Shown here: in pieces, positions 7,510 through 16,126 of the stretch | Layout of the letters: the number at the start of each line of letters is the position of its first letter | How positions within the stretch are numbered: position 1 is the stretch's first letter | Assembly (NCBI GenBank): GCA_934230965.1 | Contig: CAKQFW010000013.1 | Span: 1-19,372 of the forward strand | Source of the DNA: an uncultured Prevotella sp. | GTDB lineage: Bacteria > Bacteroidota > Bacteroidia > Bacteroidales > Bacteroidaceae | DNA: 19,372 bases | Reading direction: 5' to 3' | Notes under the pieces: generated by a model | What the model was told of the DNA's origin: nothing | The model's database searches: none | Seen by the model: the letters and a program-made list of their open reading frames with translations, nothing else | Made by a program: the position numbers and the translations under genes

Positions 7510-8865
7510 ATGAAACGAATCGTAATATTAGGAGCCGGCGAGAGTGGAGCTGGCGCCGCCGTACTGGCAAAAAAAGAAGGCTTCGATGTGTTTGTTAGCG
7601 ACATGTCGGCCATCCACGACAAGTATAAGACCATGCTCGACGCTCACAACATTGAGTGGGAAGAGAAGCATCATAGCGAAGAAAAGATACTAAACGCCGA
7701 CGAGATTATCAAGAGCCCCGGTATACCGAAAGAGGCTCCGATGATACAGAAGGCTATGGCCAAGGGCATACATATCATCAGCGAGATTGAGTTTGCAGCC
7801 CGCTATACCAACGCCAAGATGGTGTGCATAACAGGCAGCAACGGCAAGACCACTACCACCTCGCTCATCTACCACATCTTTAAGAAAGCGGGCATCGATG
7901 CTGGCTTGGCAGGAAACATAGGACACTCGCTAGCCCTACAGGTGGCCGAGCAGCCCAAGCCTGTGTATGTGATTGAGCTAAGCTCGTTCCAGCTCGACAA
8001 TATGTACGACTTTAAGGCCGACATTGCCATCTTGCTGAACATCACCCCCGACCATCTTGACCGCTACGACTTCTGCATGCAGAATTATGTAGACGCCAAG
8101 ATGCGCATCATACAGAACCAGACCGAAGACGACGCCTTCATCTATTGGAACGACGACCCCATCATCAAGGGCGAGTTGCCTAAATACGATATCAAGGCGC
8201 GCCAATATCCGTTTGCCGAAAACATGGAAGACGGATGCCAAGGTGCCATCATAGACGGCATGTATCAGCTGCTGGCCCCCACCCTCTTCAAGATGAAGCG
8301 CGAAGAGCTGGCGCTGGAGGGCAAGCACAACATCTATAACCAGTTGGCAGCCGGATTGGCCGCCAACATCTTCGGCATCAGTCACGAGGCACTTACTGCT
8401 GGCCTGGCCGACTTCCCTGGTGTGGAACATCGCTTGGAGAAGGCGGGCGTGGTGAACGGTGTGCGATACATTAACGACTCGAAGGCCACCAATGTAGACG
8501 CCTGCTGGTATGCGCTGGAGAGCATGACCACACCCACCATCCTTATCTTGGGTGGAAAGGACAAGGGCAACGACTATAACGAGATTAAGGAGATGGTGGC
8601 AAAGAAATGCGCCGCGCTGGTGTATCTGGGTGCCGATAACACTAAGTTGCACAACTTCTTCGATGGCCTCGGACTGCCCGTGCGCGACACCCATAGCATG
8701 CCCGACTGTGTGAAGGCGTGTGCCGAGCTGGCCAAGGCTGGCGACACCGTGCTGCTGAGCCCCTGCTGCGCCAGCTTCGACCTGTTCAAGAACATGGAAG
8801 ACCGTGGCGAACAGTTCAAGACCTTGGTGCACGCCATGGCTCAAGAACAGACACAAAACGCATAA
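7510..8865 (+). CDS. murD: UDP-MurNAc-L-alanine:D-glutamate ligase MurD
   Basis: MurD is the cytoplasmic ATP-dependent ligase that adds D-glutamate to UDP-MurNAc-L-Ala. Over 451 residues it shows the N-terminal UDP-binding GAGESGAGAA (8-17), the ATP loop GSNGKTTTT (109-117), LNITPDHLDRY (176-186), the lysine expected to be carbamylated in YVDAKMRI (197), HRLE with INDSKATN (307-328), LGGKDKGNDY (347-356) and the C-terminal LLSPCCASFDLF (415-426). The sequence appears intact. Its ATG lies seven bases past the REP-like element, and the next gene starts three bases after its stop. Confidence 0.97.
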   Translation: MKRIVILGAGESGAGAAVLAKKEGFDVFVSDMSAIHDKYKTMLDAHNIEWEEKHHSEEKILNADEIIKSPGIPKEAPMIQKAMAKGIHIISEIEFAARYTNAKMVCITGSNGKTTTTSLIYHIFKKAGIDAGLAGNIGHSLALQVAEQPKPVYVIELSSFQLDNMYDFKADIAILLNITPDHLDRYDFCMQNYVDAKMRIIQNQTEDDAFIYWNDDPIIKGELPKYDIKARQYPFAENMEDGCQGAIIDGMYQLLAPTLFKMKREELALEGKHNIYNQLAAGLAANIFGISHEALTAGLADFPGVEHRLEKAGVVNGVRYINDSKATNVDACWYALESMTTPTILILGGKDKGNDYNEIKEMVAKKCAALVYLGADNTKLHNFFDGLGLPVRDTHSMPDCVKACAELAKAGDTVLLSPCCASFDLFKNMEDRGEQFKTLVHAMAQEQTQNA

Positions 8866-8868
8866 ACA

Positions 8869-10173
8869 ATGAACAAGACACTGAACAACATCTTCAAGGG
8901 CGACAAGGTGATATGGATGATTTTCTTATTGCTCTGCGTCATCAGCATCGTCGAGGTATATTCGGCCTCGTCACAGCTCACCTACGAAAACGGTAGCTAC
9001 ATGAAGCCAGTGGCTAAGCACATTGGACTGCTTATCGTGGGCGTGGGTGCCATGATTGTGACGATGAACATACCGTGCAAGTTTTTTAAGGTGGCGTTGC
9101 CCTTCTTGTTGGCAATCTCCATCCTCTTGCTCGTGGGCGTATACTTTGCGGGCGCTGTGAACGACGGACACCGATGGATTAACATCCTTGGCATCAAGTT
9201 TCAGCCCTCAGAGATAGGTAAGGGCACTATGGTGCTGGCTACGGCACAAATTCTTAGCGCCATGCAAACCGAGAATGGGGCCGACCGCCTGGCCTTTAGA
9301 TATGTGCTCACGGTGTGGTTCATGATTGTTCCTCTCATCTTCTTTGAGAACCTGTCTACCGCTGTGCTGCTCAGCGCCGTGGTGTATATGATGATGATTA
9401 TTGGCCGTGTGCCTGTATCGCAACTGGGCAAACTGCTGGGCGTGGCGCTGCTGGGCATCACGCTGGCGCTGTCGGCCATCATGTTGCTGGGTAAAGATAA
9501 GGAGCGCGAGGCGGCTAAAGAGGGCAAAGCAAAGACCGAGCTGGTGGCTACCACTGCTCAGAAGAAAGAAGAGAGCGGTTTCGGGTCGAAGATATTGCAC
9601 CGTATGGACACGTGGAAATCGCGTATCGACAAGTTCTTCGACACGAAAGAGTTGACACCGAAGGACATCGACCTCGACGCCGATGCGCAACGCGCACATG
9701 CTAATATTGCCATCGTATCATCGGGCATTAAAGGTAAGGGGCCAGGCAACTCGGAAGAGTGCGACCACCTGTCGCAAGCCTACTCCGACTTTATCTTCGC
9801 CATCATTATTGAAGAGATGGGCATCCTTGGTGCCATCTTCGTGGCATCGCTATACATTGTATTACTGGTGCGCACAGGCTATATTGCTAACCGCTGCGAA
9901 AACAACTTCCCGGCTTATCTGGCTATGGGCCTCGCGCTCATGCTGGTAACACAGGCGCTGTTTAACATGATGGTGGCCGTGGGATTGGCACCTATCACGG
10001 GGCAGCCGCTACCACTTATCAGCAAGGGTGGTACCTCGTCAATCATCAACTGTATCTACCTAGGCGCCATCCTCAGCATCAGCCGCACCGCACAAAAGCG
10101 TAGCGACCTGGTAAGCAATAGTTCGGGCAACAACCAAAGCACGCCCGCTGTGGCACAACCGGCTGCTGTATAG
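8869..10173 (+). CDS. ftsW: Septal peptidoglycan glycosyltransferase FtsW (SEDS family)
   Basis: FtsW polymerises lipid II into glycan strands at the division site together with FtsI. Its 434 residues contain the SEDS features: HRWINILGIKFQPSE (101-115), NLSTA (161-165), the extracellular GPGNS...SDFIFAIIIEEMG (291-318) with the aspartate at 307 that corresponds to the essential residue of E. coli FtsW, and GQPLPLISKGGTSSI (378-392). About ten hydrophobic segments are visible. Between two membrane helices, residues 209-275 form an unusually long charged loop (KDKEREAAKEGKAKTE onward). The short C-terminal tail is Ser/Asn/Ala-rich. It is the last plus-strand gene before the SusCD insertion and is followed by terminator candidates. 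Confidence 0.96.
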   Translation: MNKTLNNIFKGDKVIWMIFLLLCVISIVEVYSASSQLTYENGSYMKPVAKHIGLLIVGVGAMIVTMNIPCKFFKVALPFLLAISILLLVGVYFAGAVNDGHRWINILGIKFQPSEIGKGTMVLATAQILSAMQTENGADRLAFRYVLTVWFMIVPLIFFENLSTAVLLSAVVYMMMIIGRVPVSQLGKLLGVALLGITLALSAIMLLGKDKEREAAKEGKAKTELVATTAQKKEESGFGSKILHRMDTWKSRIDKFFDTKELTPKDIDLDADAQRAHANIAIVSSGIKGKGPGNSEECDHLSQAYSDFIFAIIIEEMGILGAIFVASLYIVLLVRTGYIANRCENNFPAYLAMGLALMLVTQALFNMMVAVGLAPITGQPLPLISKGGTSSIINCIYLGAILSISRTAQKRSDLVSNSSGNNQSTPAVAQPAAV

Positions 10174-10190
10174 GCAATGACGAAACAATA

Positions 10191-10222
10191 TTCATCACGC
10201 GCTTTGCGTTGATGAGTTTTTA
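10191..10222 (+). terminator. Rho-independent terminator candidate after ftsW
   Basis: A stem of TTCATCA + CGC (10191-10200) with GCG + TGATGAG (10206-10216), a single bulged T at 10209 and the loop GCTTT is followed by TTTTT (10217-10221). It starts 17 bases after the ftsW stop and would close the rsmH-ftsW unit. Confidence 0.6.
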
Positions 10223-10230
10223 TCGTAAGC

Positions 10231-10296
10231 ATAAAATAACGCGAATTGCATATTTATACAACCTCATGCATAAATATACAATTCGCGTTTTTATTT
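10231..10296. terminator. Bidirectional terminator between convergent ftsW and susD
   Basis: A long hairpin pairs ACGCGAATTG (10239-10248) with CAATTCGCGT (10279-10288), then continues across one mismatch with ATATTTAT (10250-10257) / ATAAATAT (10270-10277), a second mismatch, and CA/TG, with a six-base loop at 10261-10266. The plus side ends in TTTTTATTT (10288-10296); the minus side ends in TTATTTTAT (10239-10231). It therefore suits both converging transcripts. Confidence 0.8.
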
Positions 10297-10320
10297 CTAC
10301 AACAGAGCATTAATTAATTA

Positions 10321-11952
10321 TTATTTTGTTTCATACTCGGGGTTTTGTGTCAAGCCACCATTTAGGTCGATGGCCTTTTGTGGAATGGGAAAGACGATAG
10401 AAGCTTGTTTGGCATCAAGCTGACTGGGGGTATGAATGTCGTAGGCCTGGGTGAAGCGCCCAAAGCGGATGAGGTCTTGGCGGCGCCAGCCCTCCCATGC
10501 CAATTCCAGTAGGCGCTCGTTGAGAATATTGTCGAGCGTAGCCGCCTTCTCGGCCATGCCCACACGACGTCGAACAGCGTTAAACGGTTCGTCGCCACTT
10601 TCGCCATTGCGCACTAAGGCCTCGGCCTTCATCAGTAGCACATCGGCATAACGATACAGCACAATATCGTTGTTAGGCAGTCGGCCATCGGCATAGGCAG
10701 TGCGGTCTACCTCATATTTCTTCATACGTGCACCCGCTGTCTCAATATATTTGCTGGCCGTAAGGTTCTGTTCTACAGCCAAGGGCTCATATTTCAGTGG
10801 GGTGCCATCGTCGAGCATCACCTCTTTACCATCGACCACCACTTTTCCTGTGTAGAAGTTATAGTCGAGTCGGGCATCGGGGCTGCTGGTGCCATAACCA
10901 TACACCGCCATGGTGTGCAGTGTGGCGCACGGCCCATTTTCAGAAGCGCCACCATAGGCACCGCCATGCGCATAGTGGCGCGAGCGGAAGAGGTAGTGAA
11001 ACTCGTTAGGATAAATCATCTTATCCATCGGAATTGTAAAGATATTTTCTACTGAGTTTTCGTTATGTACGGCAAAGTTTTGCGTATAGTCGGAGGCCAG
11101 CGTGTAGCCACTTTGTGCAATGAGGTTGCAATAGTGTACACAGGTTTGCCAGGCGTTAAGTTGCTGCCCGTCAACATTGAAGAAGATGCTGGAGCCGGAG
11201 GCGTTGGGGGCTGTGGTCCAGTAGTCGTTGGTATACACCTCGGCGTTGAGTGCCAACTTAGCCAGTAAGAACCACACCACGGGGCGCGTTACACGCCCAT
11301 AGCTATTGCCCTCAAGGTTGCTGTGCGCATTATCGAGCAAGGGCTCGGCAGCTTGCAGTTCGCTTATGATATAGCGAAACATCGTGCTACGGTCACTCTG
11401 TCGGGTTTCGGCAATGGTTTGGTCGGCCTTCTGCATAAGAGGCACACGCCCAAACATATCCATAGCATAATAATAGAACATGGCCCTTACCGCCCGCACC
11501 TCGGCCTTATAGGCTTGCTGCTGCGTGGGGCTAAGCAACTGTGCATGCTGATCGATGGTTTCGAGCGAGCGCGTAGCCAGCACTATCACCTTATACAGAT
11601 ATTTCCATACGTTATACAGTTCGGTATCGGAGGCTGTCCAGCGGTGGTTGTACATATTTTTCCATAGGCCACCATCATACCAGTCGCCACCACGAATTGG
11701 GATGATAGCCTCGTCGGTGGTAAACGTATTGTAATCGTAAATGCCACGGCAGGTGCCTTGCAGCCCCTCGCCCTCTTCATGGGCGCCGATATAATTGTAC
11801 AGCGATGCCACTGCATTAACATAAAGGCTGTTGGCCGAGTCGTATATCTCTTTTTCAGGAACCTGATCTTTAGGATGTTCGTCAAGGCAAGCGGTGAGCG
11901 AGAGCGACAAGCAACAGAGGGTCACCGCGAAAAATATATTTGTTCGTTTCAT
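10321..11952 (-). CDS. SusD/RagB-family nutrient-binding surface lipoprotein
   Basis: SusD-family proteins are surface lipoproteins that form the lid of the SusC importer and capture glycans or peptides. The 543 residues begin with a lipoprotein signal (hydrophobic core 5-20, lipobox LTAC with the lipidated Cys at 22), followed by the acidic LDEHPKD, which is consistent with surface export. Typical family stretches are FTTDEAIIPIRGGDWYDGG (77-95), the helical repeat EVRAVRAMFYYYAMDMFGRVP (151-171), RYADVLLMKAEALVRNG with ERLLELAWEGWRRQDLIRFG, and the C-terminal FPIPQKAIDLNGGLTQNPEY. It lies 30 bases downstream of susC in the same operon. The substrate cannot be told: no glycoside hydrolase, peptidase or sensor is adjacent. 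Confidence 0.95.
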   Translation of the reverse strand: MKRTNIFFAVTLCCLSLSLTACLDEHPKDQVPEKEIYDSANSLYVNAVASLYNYIGAHEEGEGLQGTCRGIYDYNTFTTDEAIIPIRGGDWYDGGLWKNMYNHRWTASDTELYNVWKYLYKVIVLATRSLETIDQHAQLLSPTQQQAYKAEVRAVRAMFYYYAMDMFGRVPLMQKADQTIAETRQSDRSTMFRYIISELQAAEPLLDNAHSNLEGNSYGRVTRPVVWFLLAKLALNAEVYTNDYWTTAPNASGSSIFFNVDGQQLNAWQTCVHYCNLIAQSGYTLASDYTQNFAVHNENSVENIFTIPMDKMIYPNEFHYLFRSRHYAHGGAYGGASENGPCATLHTMAVYGYGTSSPDARLDYNFYTGKVVVDGKEVMLDDGTPLKYEPLAVEQNLTASKYIETAGARMKKYEVDRTAYADGRLPNNDIVLYRYADVLLMKAEALVRNGESGDEPFNAVRRRVGMAEKAATLDNILNERLLELAWEGWRRQDLIRFGRFTQAYDIHTPSQLDAKQASIVFPIPQKAIDLNGGLTQNPEYETK

Positions 11953-11982
11953 GATGTAATCAAGTAAAAAAAACGGTTCGTA

Positions 11983-14712
11983 TCAAAACTGCATGCTCAG
12001 CCCCATTGAAAAGGTGCGATAGGTGGGATAGCAACGTTTGTCGTCGATGCCCAAGGTTGAGTTCATTACATACGAGTTGATCATAGGCGTTACGCCGCTA
12101 TAGCCAGTGATGGTGGCCAGATTGTTTACGCTGCATGATAGGCGCAACGAGCGCACCACGCGCGACTTGATGGGCACGTTATAACCCACGGTAAGACACT
12201 CGATGTTAAGATAATCGGCACGCTCTAACCAATAGTCAGACACATTTTGGTCAACAATATTACGCTCGGGTGCCCCCTTCAGCACATTGTAGACGGGGAA
12301 CGACGACATATTGTTGAAAGCCAACGCCGTGCCATTAAATATTTTATGGCCGAAGGCGCCATTCATTTGCAACGACAGGTAGAACTGACGGTAGCGCAGC
12401 GAGATATTAGAACCCAGCGTAGCCTTCGGCGTAGCTTGTCCGCAGATACGTCGGTCGCCACCATCGCCAAAGTCGATGGTGCCATCGCCGTCAAGGTCGG
12501 CGATATCATATTTCATGGTGCCCTGTTCGTCTTTATACAACCCTGTGCAGTGGGGCAAGTAGAACACGCCGAGGGGCTGACCCACAATTTGATAGAGCAC
12601 ATGGTTATTGTCGCCACCATTCTGCCCGGCACCATCTATCGATCCCATTGCGGTGATGGGCGCTGCCGACATATCCATGCCTTTATATTGTCCCGACAAC
12701 GACAGCAGTTTGTTCTTTTGGAACGAGAGATTTAGGTTGATATTGAGGTCGATGTCGCGAGTTTGAACAGGGGCTATCGAGAAGCCAATCTCAAAGCCTT
12801 GGTTCGACATTGAGCCTATGTTTGCCAGCAACTTATCGTAGACGAAGGGCGGCACGGGCACATCGTAGGCATATAGCATATCGGTGGTCTTTGAGTAGTA
12901 ATATTCGGCCGTGAGCATCAGGCGGTTATGCCACAGACCTATCTCGCCACCAATGTTAAAGGTAGACTTGGTTTCCCACTTCAAATCGGGGTTGTTGTTG
13001 CGTATGGCACCCAGCGTTACAGTGGGTGTATTGTTTACAGGCACGATGCCCGTTTGCTGCACATTATCCATGGTGGTGTAGGCGCTGATACCACCCAAGT
13101 TGCCCGACTGGCCATAGCCCATGCGCAACTTCAAGGTGCTGATGCCTTTCACCGTGTGCATAAAGGGTTCTTTCAACACATTCCACTCGCCAGATATTGA
13201 GGGAAAGATGCCCCACGTATGGTCGTCGCCTACCATCGACGAGCCGTCGGCACGAAGCGTGGCCGTGAGCACATAGCGGTTGAAGAGGGTATAAGCAGCA
13301 TTGGCCATGAACGAGCCGAGGGTTTGGTCGTCGTAGCTGCTCGACGTGCCTCCATAGGGGCGAGAGGCCGTAGCACCAATATTGTCGTAACCAAAAACGT
13401 TGGTAGTGATGCCTTTAGCACGTGACCAAAAGGCTGAGCGCTCTTGCTTATGATACTCGGCGGCAGCGGCAGCCGACAGGGCATGGGGGCCACTGGTGTG
13501 TGAATAGTTGAGCGAGAGATTAGCCAAATACTCTTGCTTTTTAAACTCGCCACGATACACATTGCCTTGCGCCCATACCCAGGTGGGACAAAACTCGGCG
13601 TTCTCGGTTGACGCATGCGAATAGCTGCCGAAAGCAGCGAGGGTGAGCGAGGGTGCTAAGCGGTATTCAAGGCGTAGGTGGGTGTTGAAATATATTTCTT
13701 TTTGGTCTTTACGTTCGGCCAACACCGCCTTGGGCGGATTTATCTGATAGGCATTGCCGTTCTTTATCCAATTGCCATTGGCATCGCGCCCCGACGGATA
13801 GGTGGGGTTCTGACAGGCAGCCGAATAGAACAGCGCCTTAGTGTCGAAGATATCGTTGTTGCGGAAGGTAGAGCCAAAGACGCCAAACTGCCCTGTCAGG
13901 CGGTCATCAAAAGCATGCTGGGTGACATCAATCTTGGCCACCAAGTTGGTATAATCTTTGTCTTTAATAATGGTATTGTGGTCAATGTATCCGAACGAGG
14001 CACGATAATTCGACTTCTCGGTTCCGCCACTAAAGGCCAGGAAATGGTTCTGCACGAAGCCCGTGCGGGTGATGGCATCGAAGAAATTGGTGTTATAACC
14101 GCCATCATTGGCATGAACACCAAGGGTTCGAGCCGTGGAAAGATATTCGGAACCCGACAGCATCTCTAATTTGCGCGCCATGGTTTCGAAGCCAATGTTG
14201 GCCTCATAAGATATCTGAAAGCCGCCACCTGTGCCCTTCTTGGTCTTTACCTCAATCACGCCCGAGGCACCACGCGAACCGTAGAGGGCGGTTTCAGAAG
14301 CGTTTTTCAGCACGGCAAGACTCTCAATATCGGCAGGATAGATGGTTGAAAGGGTGGCAATGTCGGAGGTTACACCATCAATGATAACAAGAGGGTCGTT
14401 ACCACCAATAATTGAGGTAGTACCGCGCACACGTACAGCGCTAAGCTGAGCCATGCGGTCCATGCCATTTGAGGTAACGTTTACACCCGCAGCATTGCCT
14501 TGCAACACATCGAGGGCATTGTTTACGATACCTTTTTGATGAACAGTGAGGTCGGTAGAGATGGTGTCGCGTAACACACTGAGGCTTTGCATCTGCACCT
14601 GTGCCTCGGCGGTGCTATGGCAAGCCAAAGCCGCTATAAGCAACAGGCCAACGGGCGATGTTAACCGTGAGTTATAGCGATGGTTTTGTAGCGTTATCAT
14701 TGGTTTCATCAT
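11983..14712 (-). CDS. SusC/RagA-family TonB-dependent outer-membrane transporter (short form)
   Basis: SusC proteins are TonB-driven outer-membrane channels that work with a SusD partner. The 909 residues show a signal peptide (core about 20-31, probable cleavage after AEA at 37), a plug with VRVRGTTSIIGGNDPLVIID (93-112) and the SusC signature around DIESLAVLKNASETALYGSRGASGVIEV (128-155), then a beta-barrel ending in a terminal phenylalanine (LSMGLSMQF), typical of outer-membrane insertion. The usual N-terminal carboxypeptidase-regulatory-like domain is absent: only about 55 residues separate the signal peptide from the plug, and no classic VVVVGYGTQ-type TonB box is seen. The susD gene follows after 30 bases. 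The pair interrupts the dcw cluster on the opposite strand. Confidence 0.95.
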   Translation of the reverse strand: MMKPMITLQNHRYNSRLTSPVGLLLIAALACHSTAEAQVQMQSLSVLRDTISTDLTVHQKGIVNNALDVLQGNAAGVNVTSNGMDRMAQLSAVRVRGTTSIIGGNDPLVIIDGVTSDIATLSTIYPADIESLAVLKNASETALYGSRGASGVIEVKTKKGTGGGFQISYEANIGFETMARKLEMLSGSEYLSTARTLGVHANDGGYNTNFFDAITRTGFVQNHFLAFSGGTEKSNYRASFGYIDHNTIIKDKDYTNLVAKIDVTQHAFDDRLTGQFGVFGSTFRNNDIFDTKALFYSAACQNPTYPSGRDANGNWIKNGNAYQINPPKAVLAERKDQKEIYFNTHLRLEYRLAPSLTLAAFGSYSHASTENAEFCPTWVWAQGNVYRGEFKKQEYLANLSLNYSHTSGPHALSAAAAAEYHKQERSAFWSRAKGITTNVFGYDNIGATASRPYGGTSSSYDDQTLGSFMANAAYTLFNRYVLTATLRADGSSMVGDDHTWGIFPSISGEWNVLKEPFMHTVKGISTLKLRMGYGQSGNLGGISAYTTMDNVQQTGIVPVNNTPTVTLGAIRNNNPDLKWETKSTFNIGGEIGLWHNRLMLTAEYYYSKTTDMLYAYDVPVPPFVYDKLLANIGSMSNQGFEIGFSIAPVQTRDIDLNINLNLSFQKNKLLSLSGQYKGMDMSAAPITAMGSIDGAGQNGGDNNHVLYQIVGQPLGVFYLPHCTGLYKDEQGTMKYDIADLDGDGTIDFGDGGDRRICGQATPKATLGSNISLRYRQFYLSLQMNGAFGHKIFNGTALAFNNMSSFPVYNVLKGAPERNIVDQNVSDYWLERADYLNIECLTVGYNVPIKSRVVRSLRLSCSVNNLATITGYSGVTPMINSYVMNSTLGIDDKRCYPTYRTFSMGLSMQF

Positions 14713-14757
14713 AGTTTGTAATGTTGAAAAAAAGTGTTATCGTTTTTAGTTATGTTG

Positions 14758-14765
14758 CAAAGATA
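14758..14765 (-). promoter_or_regulatory. -7 element of the susC promoter
   Basis: On the minus strand 14765-14758 reads TATCTTTG, matching TAnnTTTG and placed 45 bases before the susC ATG at 14712. No clear TTTG lies 19-21 bases further upstream (about 14785-14788 reads ATAA), so a weaker or activated promoter is likely. Confidence 0.55.
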
Positions 14766-14816
14766 GAACTTTTTGCGAATAGTTTTATTACTCGCCAATA
14801 AAAAAGAAAAAAATAT

Positions 14817-14847
14817 TTTGTCTTTCAACTGATTTGCAGTATCTTTG
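14817..14847 (+). promoter_or_regulatory. Canonical Bacteroidota promoter of the murG-murC-ftsQ-ftsA unit
   Basis: TTTG (14817-14820), a 19-base spacer and TATCTTTG (14840-14847) fit the Bacteroidota -33/-7 consensus exactly. A start a few bases downstream would give a leader of about 100 bases before the murG ATG at 14957. An A-rich tract (14798-14813) lies just upstream. This gives the second half of the dcw cluster its own promoter. Confidence 0.85.
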
Positions 14848-14956
14848 CATTAAATAGGCATATTCTGGCACAACGTCGGAAGAATTACTTACACCTTATT
14901 ATATAATATAGCACATACAGGCAGGCGAAACACACCTACCCTTCAACATAAAAAAG

Positions 14957-16075
14957 ATGGAGAAGCAATTAAGAATTATCATCAGCGGTGGCGGAACAGG
15001 AGGACACATCTTTCCCGCCGTTTCCATAGCCAATGCCATTAAGGCAAAGCACCCTGAGGCCGACATTCTATTTGTAGGCGCACTGGGACGAATGGAGATG
15101 CAACGTGTGCCCGCAGCAGGATATCGCATCATAGGTCTGCCCGTAAGGGGCTTCATACGTCCGCTGTGGTCGCCCAAAAACATTGGCGTGGCGCTCGACT
15201 TTTTGAAGAGCAAACGCATGGTGAAGAAAACCATTAAAGAGTTTAACCCACAGGTGGCAGTAGGCGTAGGCGGATATGCCAGCGGCGCCACACTGGATGC
15301 AGCCAGCAGCATGGGCATACCGTGCTTGATACAAGAGCAAAACTCGTATGCTGGCGTTACCAATAAGCACTTGGCACATAAGGCCGAGAAGATATGCGTG
15401 GCCTACGACGGCATGGAGCGTTTCTTCCCCGCCGACAAGATTATAAAGACGGGCAACCCCGTGCGACAGGCGCTGCTTGAAACCAACATTAGCCGCGAAG
15501 AGGCTATCAAGAGTTTTGGTCTCGACCCACAAAAGCGCACCATCTTGCTGGTGGGCGGAAGCTTAGGCGCTCGCACTATTAACGAGAGCGTGCTGCAACA
15601 TCTCGACTTGGTTGAGGAGAGCGGTGTGCAGTTTATTTGGCAAACGGGCAAATATTACAGCGCCGCCATTGGCGAGCAACTGAAAGCCCACAAGCCACTG
15701 CCCATGCTGAAGGCTACCGACTTTATTGCCGACATGGGCGCTGCCTATAAGGCTGCCGACCTCGTCATCAGCCGTGCTGGTGCCAGCTCTATCAGCGAGT
15801 TCTGCCTCATCGGCAAACCCGTTATCTTGGTACCCTCGCCCAATGTGGCCGAAGACCATCAAACCAAGAACGCCATGGCGCTGGTGAACAAAGATGCCGC
15901 CCTATATGTAAAAGATGCCGACGCGCCACAGCAGCTGCTAAAGCTGGCCGTTGACACCGTAAACAACGCCGCCCGCCTGCAACAGCTGAGCGAGAACGTA
16001 AAGAAACTGGGACAGGCCGACTCGGCCGAAATCATTGCCAACGAGGTGCTGAAGTTGGCAGCCCGAAAAGGCTAA
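14957..16075 (+). CDS. murG: Undecaprenyl-PP-MurNAc-pentapeptide GlcNAc transferase MurG
   Basis: MurG, a peripheral inner-membrane GT-B glycosyltransferase, adds GlcNAc from UDP-GlcNAc to lipid I to make lipid II. Its 372 residues carry the N-domain glycine loop GGGTGGH (11-17) with the conserved histidine, GVGGYASG (103-110), EQNSYAG (127-133), the second glycine loop GGSLGA (200-205), and the UDP-binding SRAGASSISE (272-281) followed by PSPNVAEDHQTKNA (293-306). The start at 14957 gives the normal short N-terminus before the glycine loop. It is the first gene of the second dcw unit, transcribed from a strong consensus promoter, and lies 51 bases before murC. Confidence 0.97.
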   Translation: MEKQLRIIISGGGTGGHIFPAVSIANAIKAKHPEADILFVGALGRMEMQRVPAAGYRIIGLPVRGFIRPLWSPKNIGVALDFLKSKRMVKKTIKEFNPQVAVGVGGYASGATLDAASSMGIPCLIQEQNSYAGVTNKHLAHKAEKICVAYDGMERFFPADKIIKTGNPVRQALLETNISREEAIKSFGLDPQKRTILLVGGSLGARTINESVLQHLDLVEESGVQFIWQTGKYYSAAIGEQLKAHKPLPMLKATDFIADMGAAYKAADLVISRAGASSISEFCLIGKPVILVPSPNVAEDHQTKNAMALVNKDAALYVKDADAPQQLLKLAVDTVNNAARLQQLSENVKKLGQADSAEIIANEVLKLAARKG

Positions 16076-16126
16076 GCACCACAACAAGTAATAAGAACAC
16101 ATCGTAACAGAAGGAACAACAACGAA

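Noticed and set aside
7978..8856. Minus-strand open frame of 292 codons opposite murD
   Set aside because: It has no family features and overlaps a fully intact murD; it is a mirror of its codon use.
10321..14712. A full polysaccharide utilisation locus around susCD
   Set aside because: No glycoside hydrolase, sulfatase, sensor or sigma/anti-sigma gene is nearby; the flanking genes are dcw genes.
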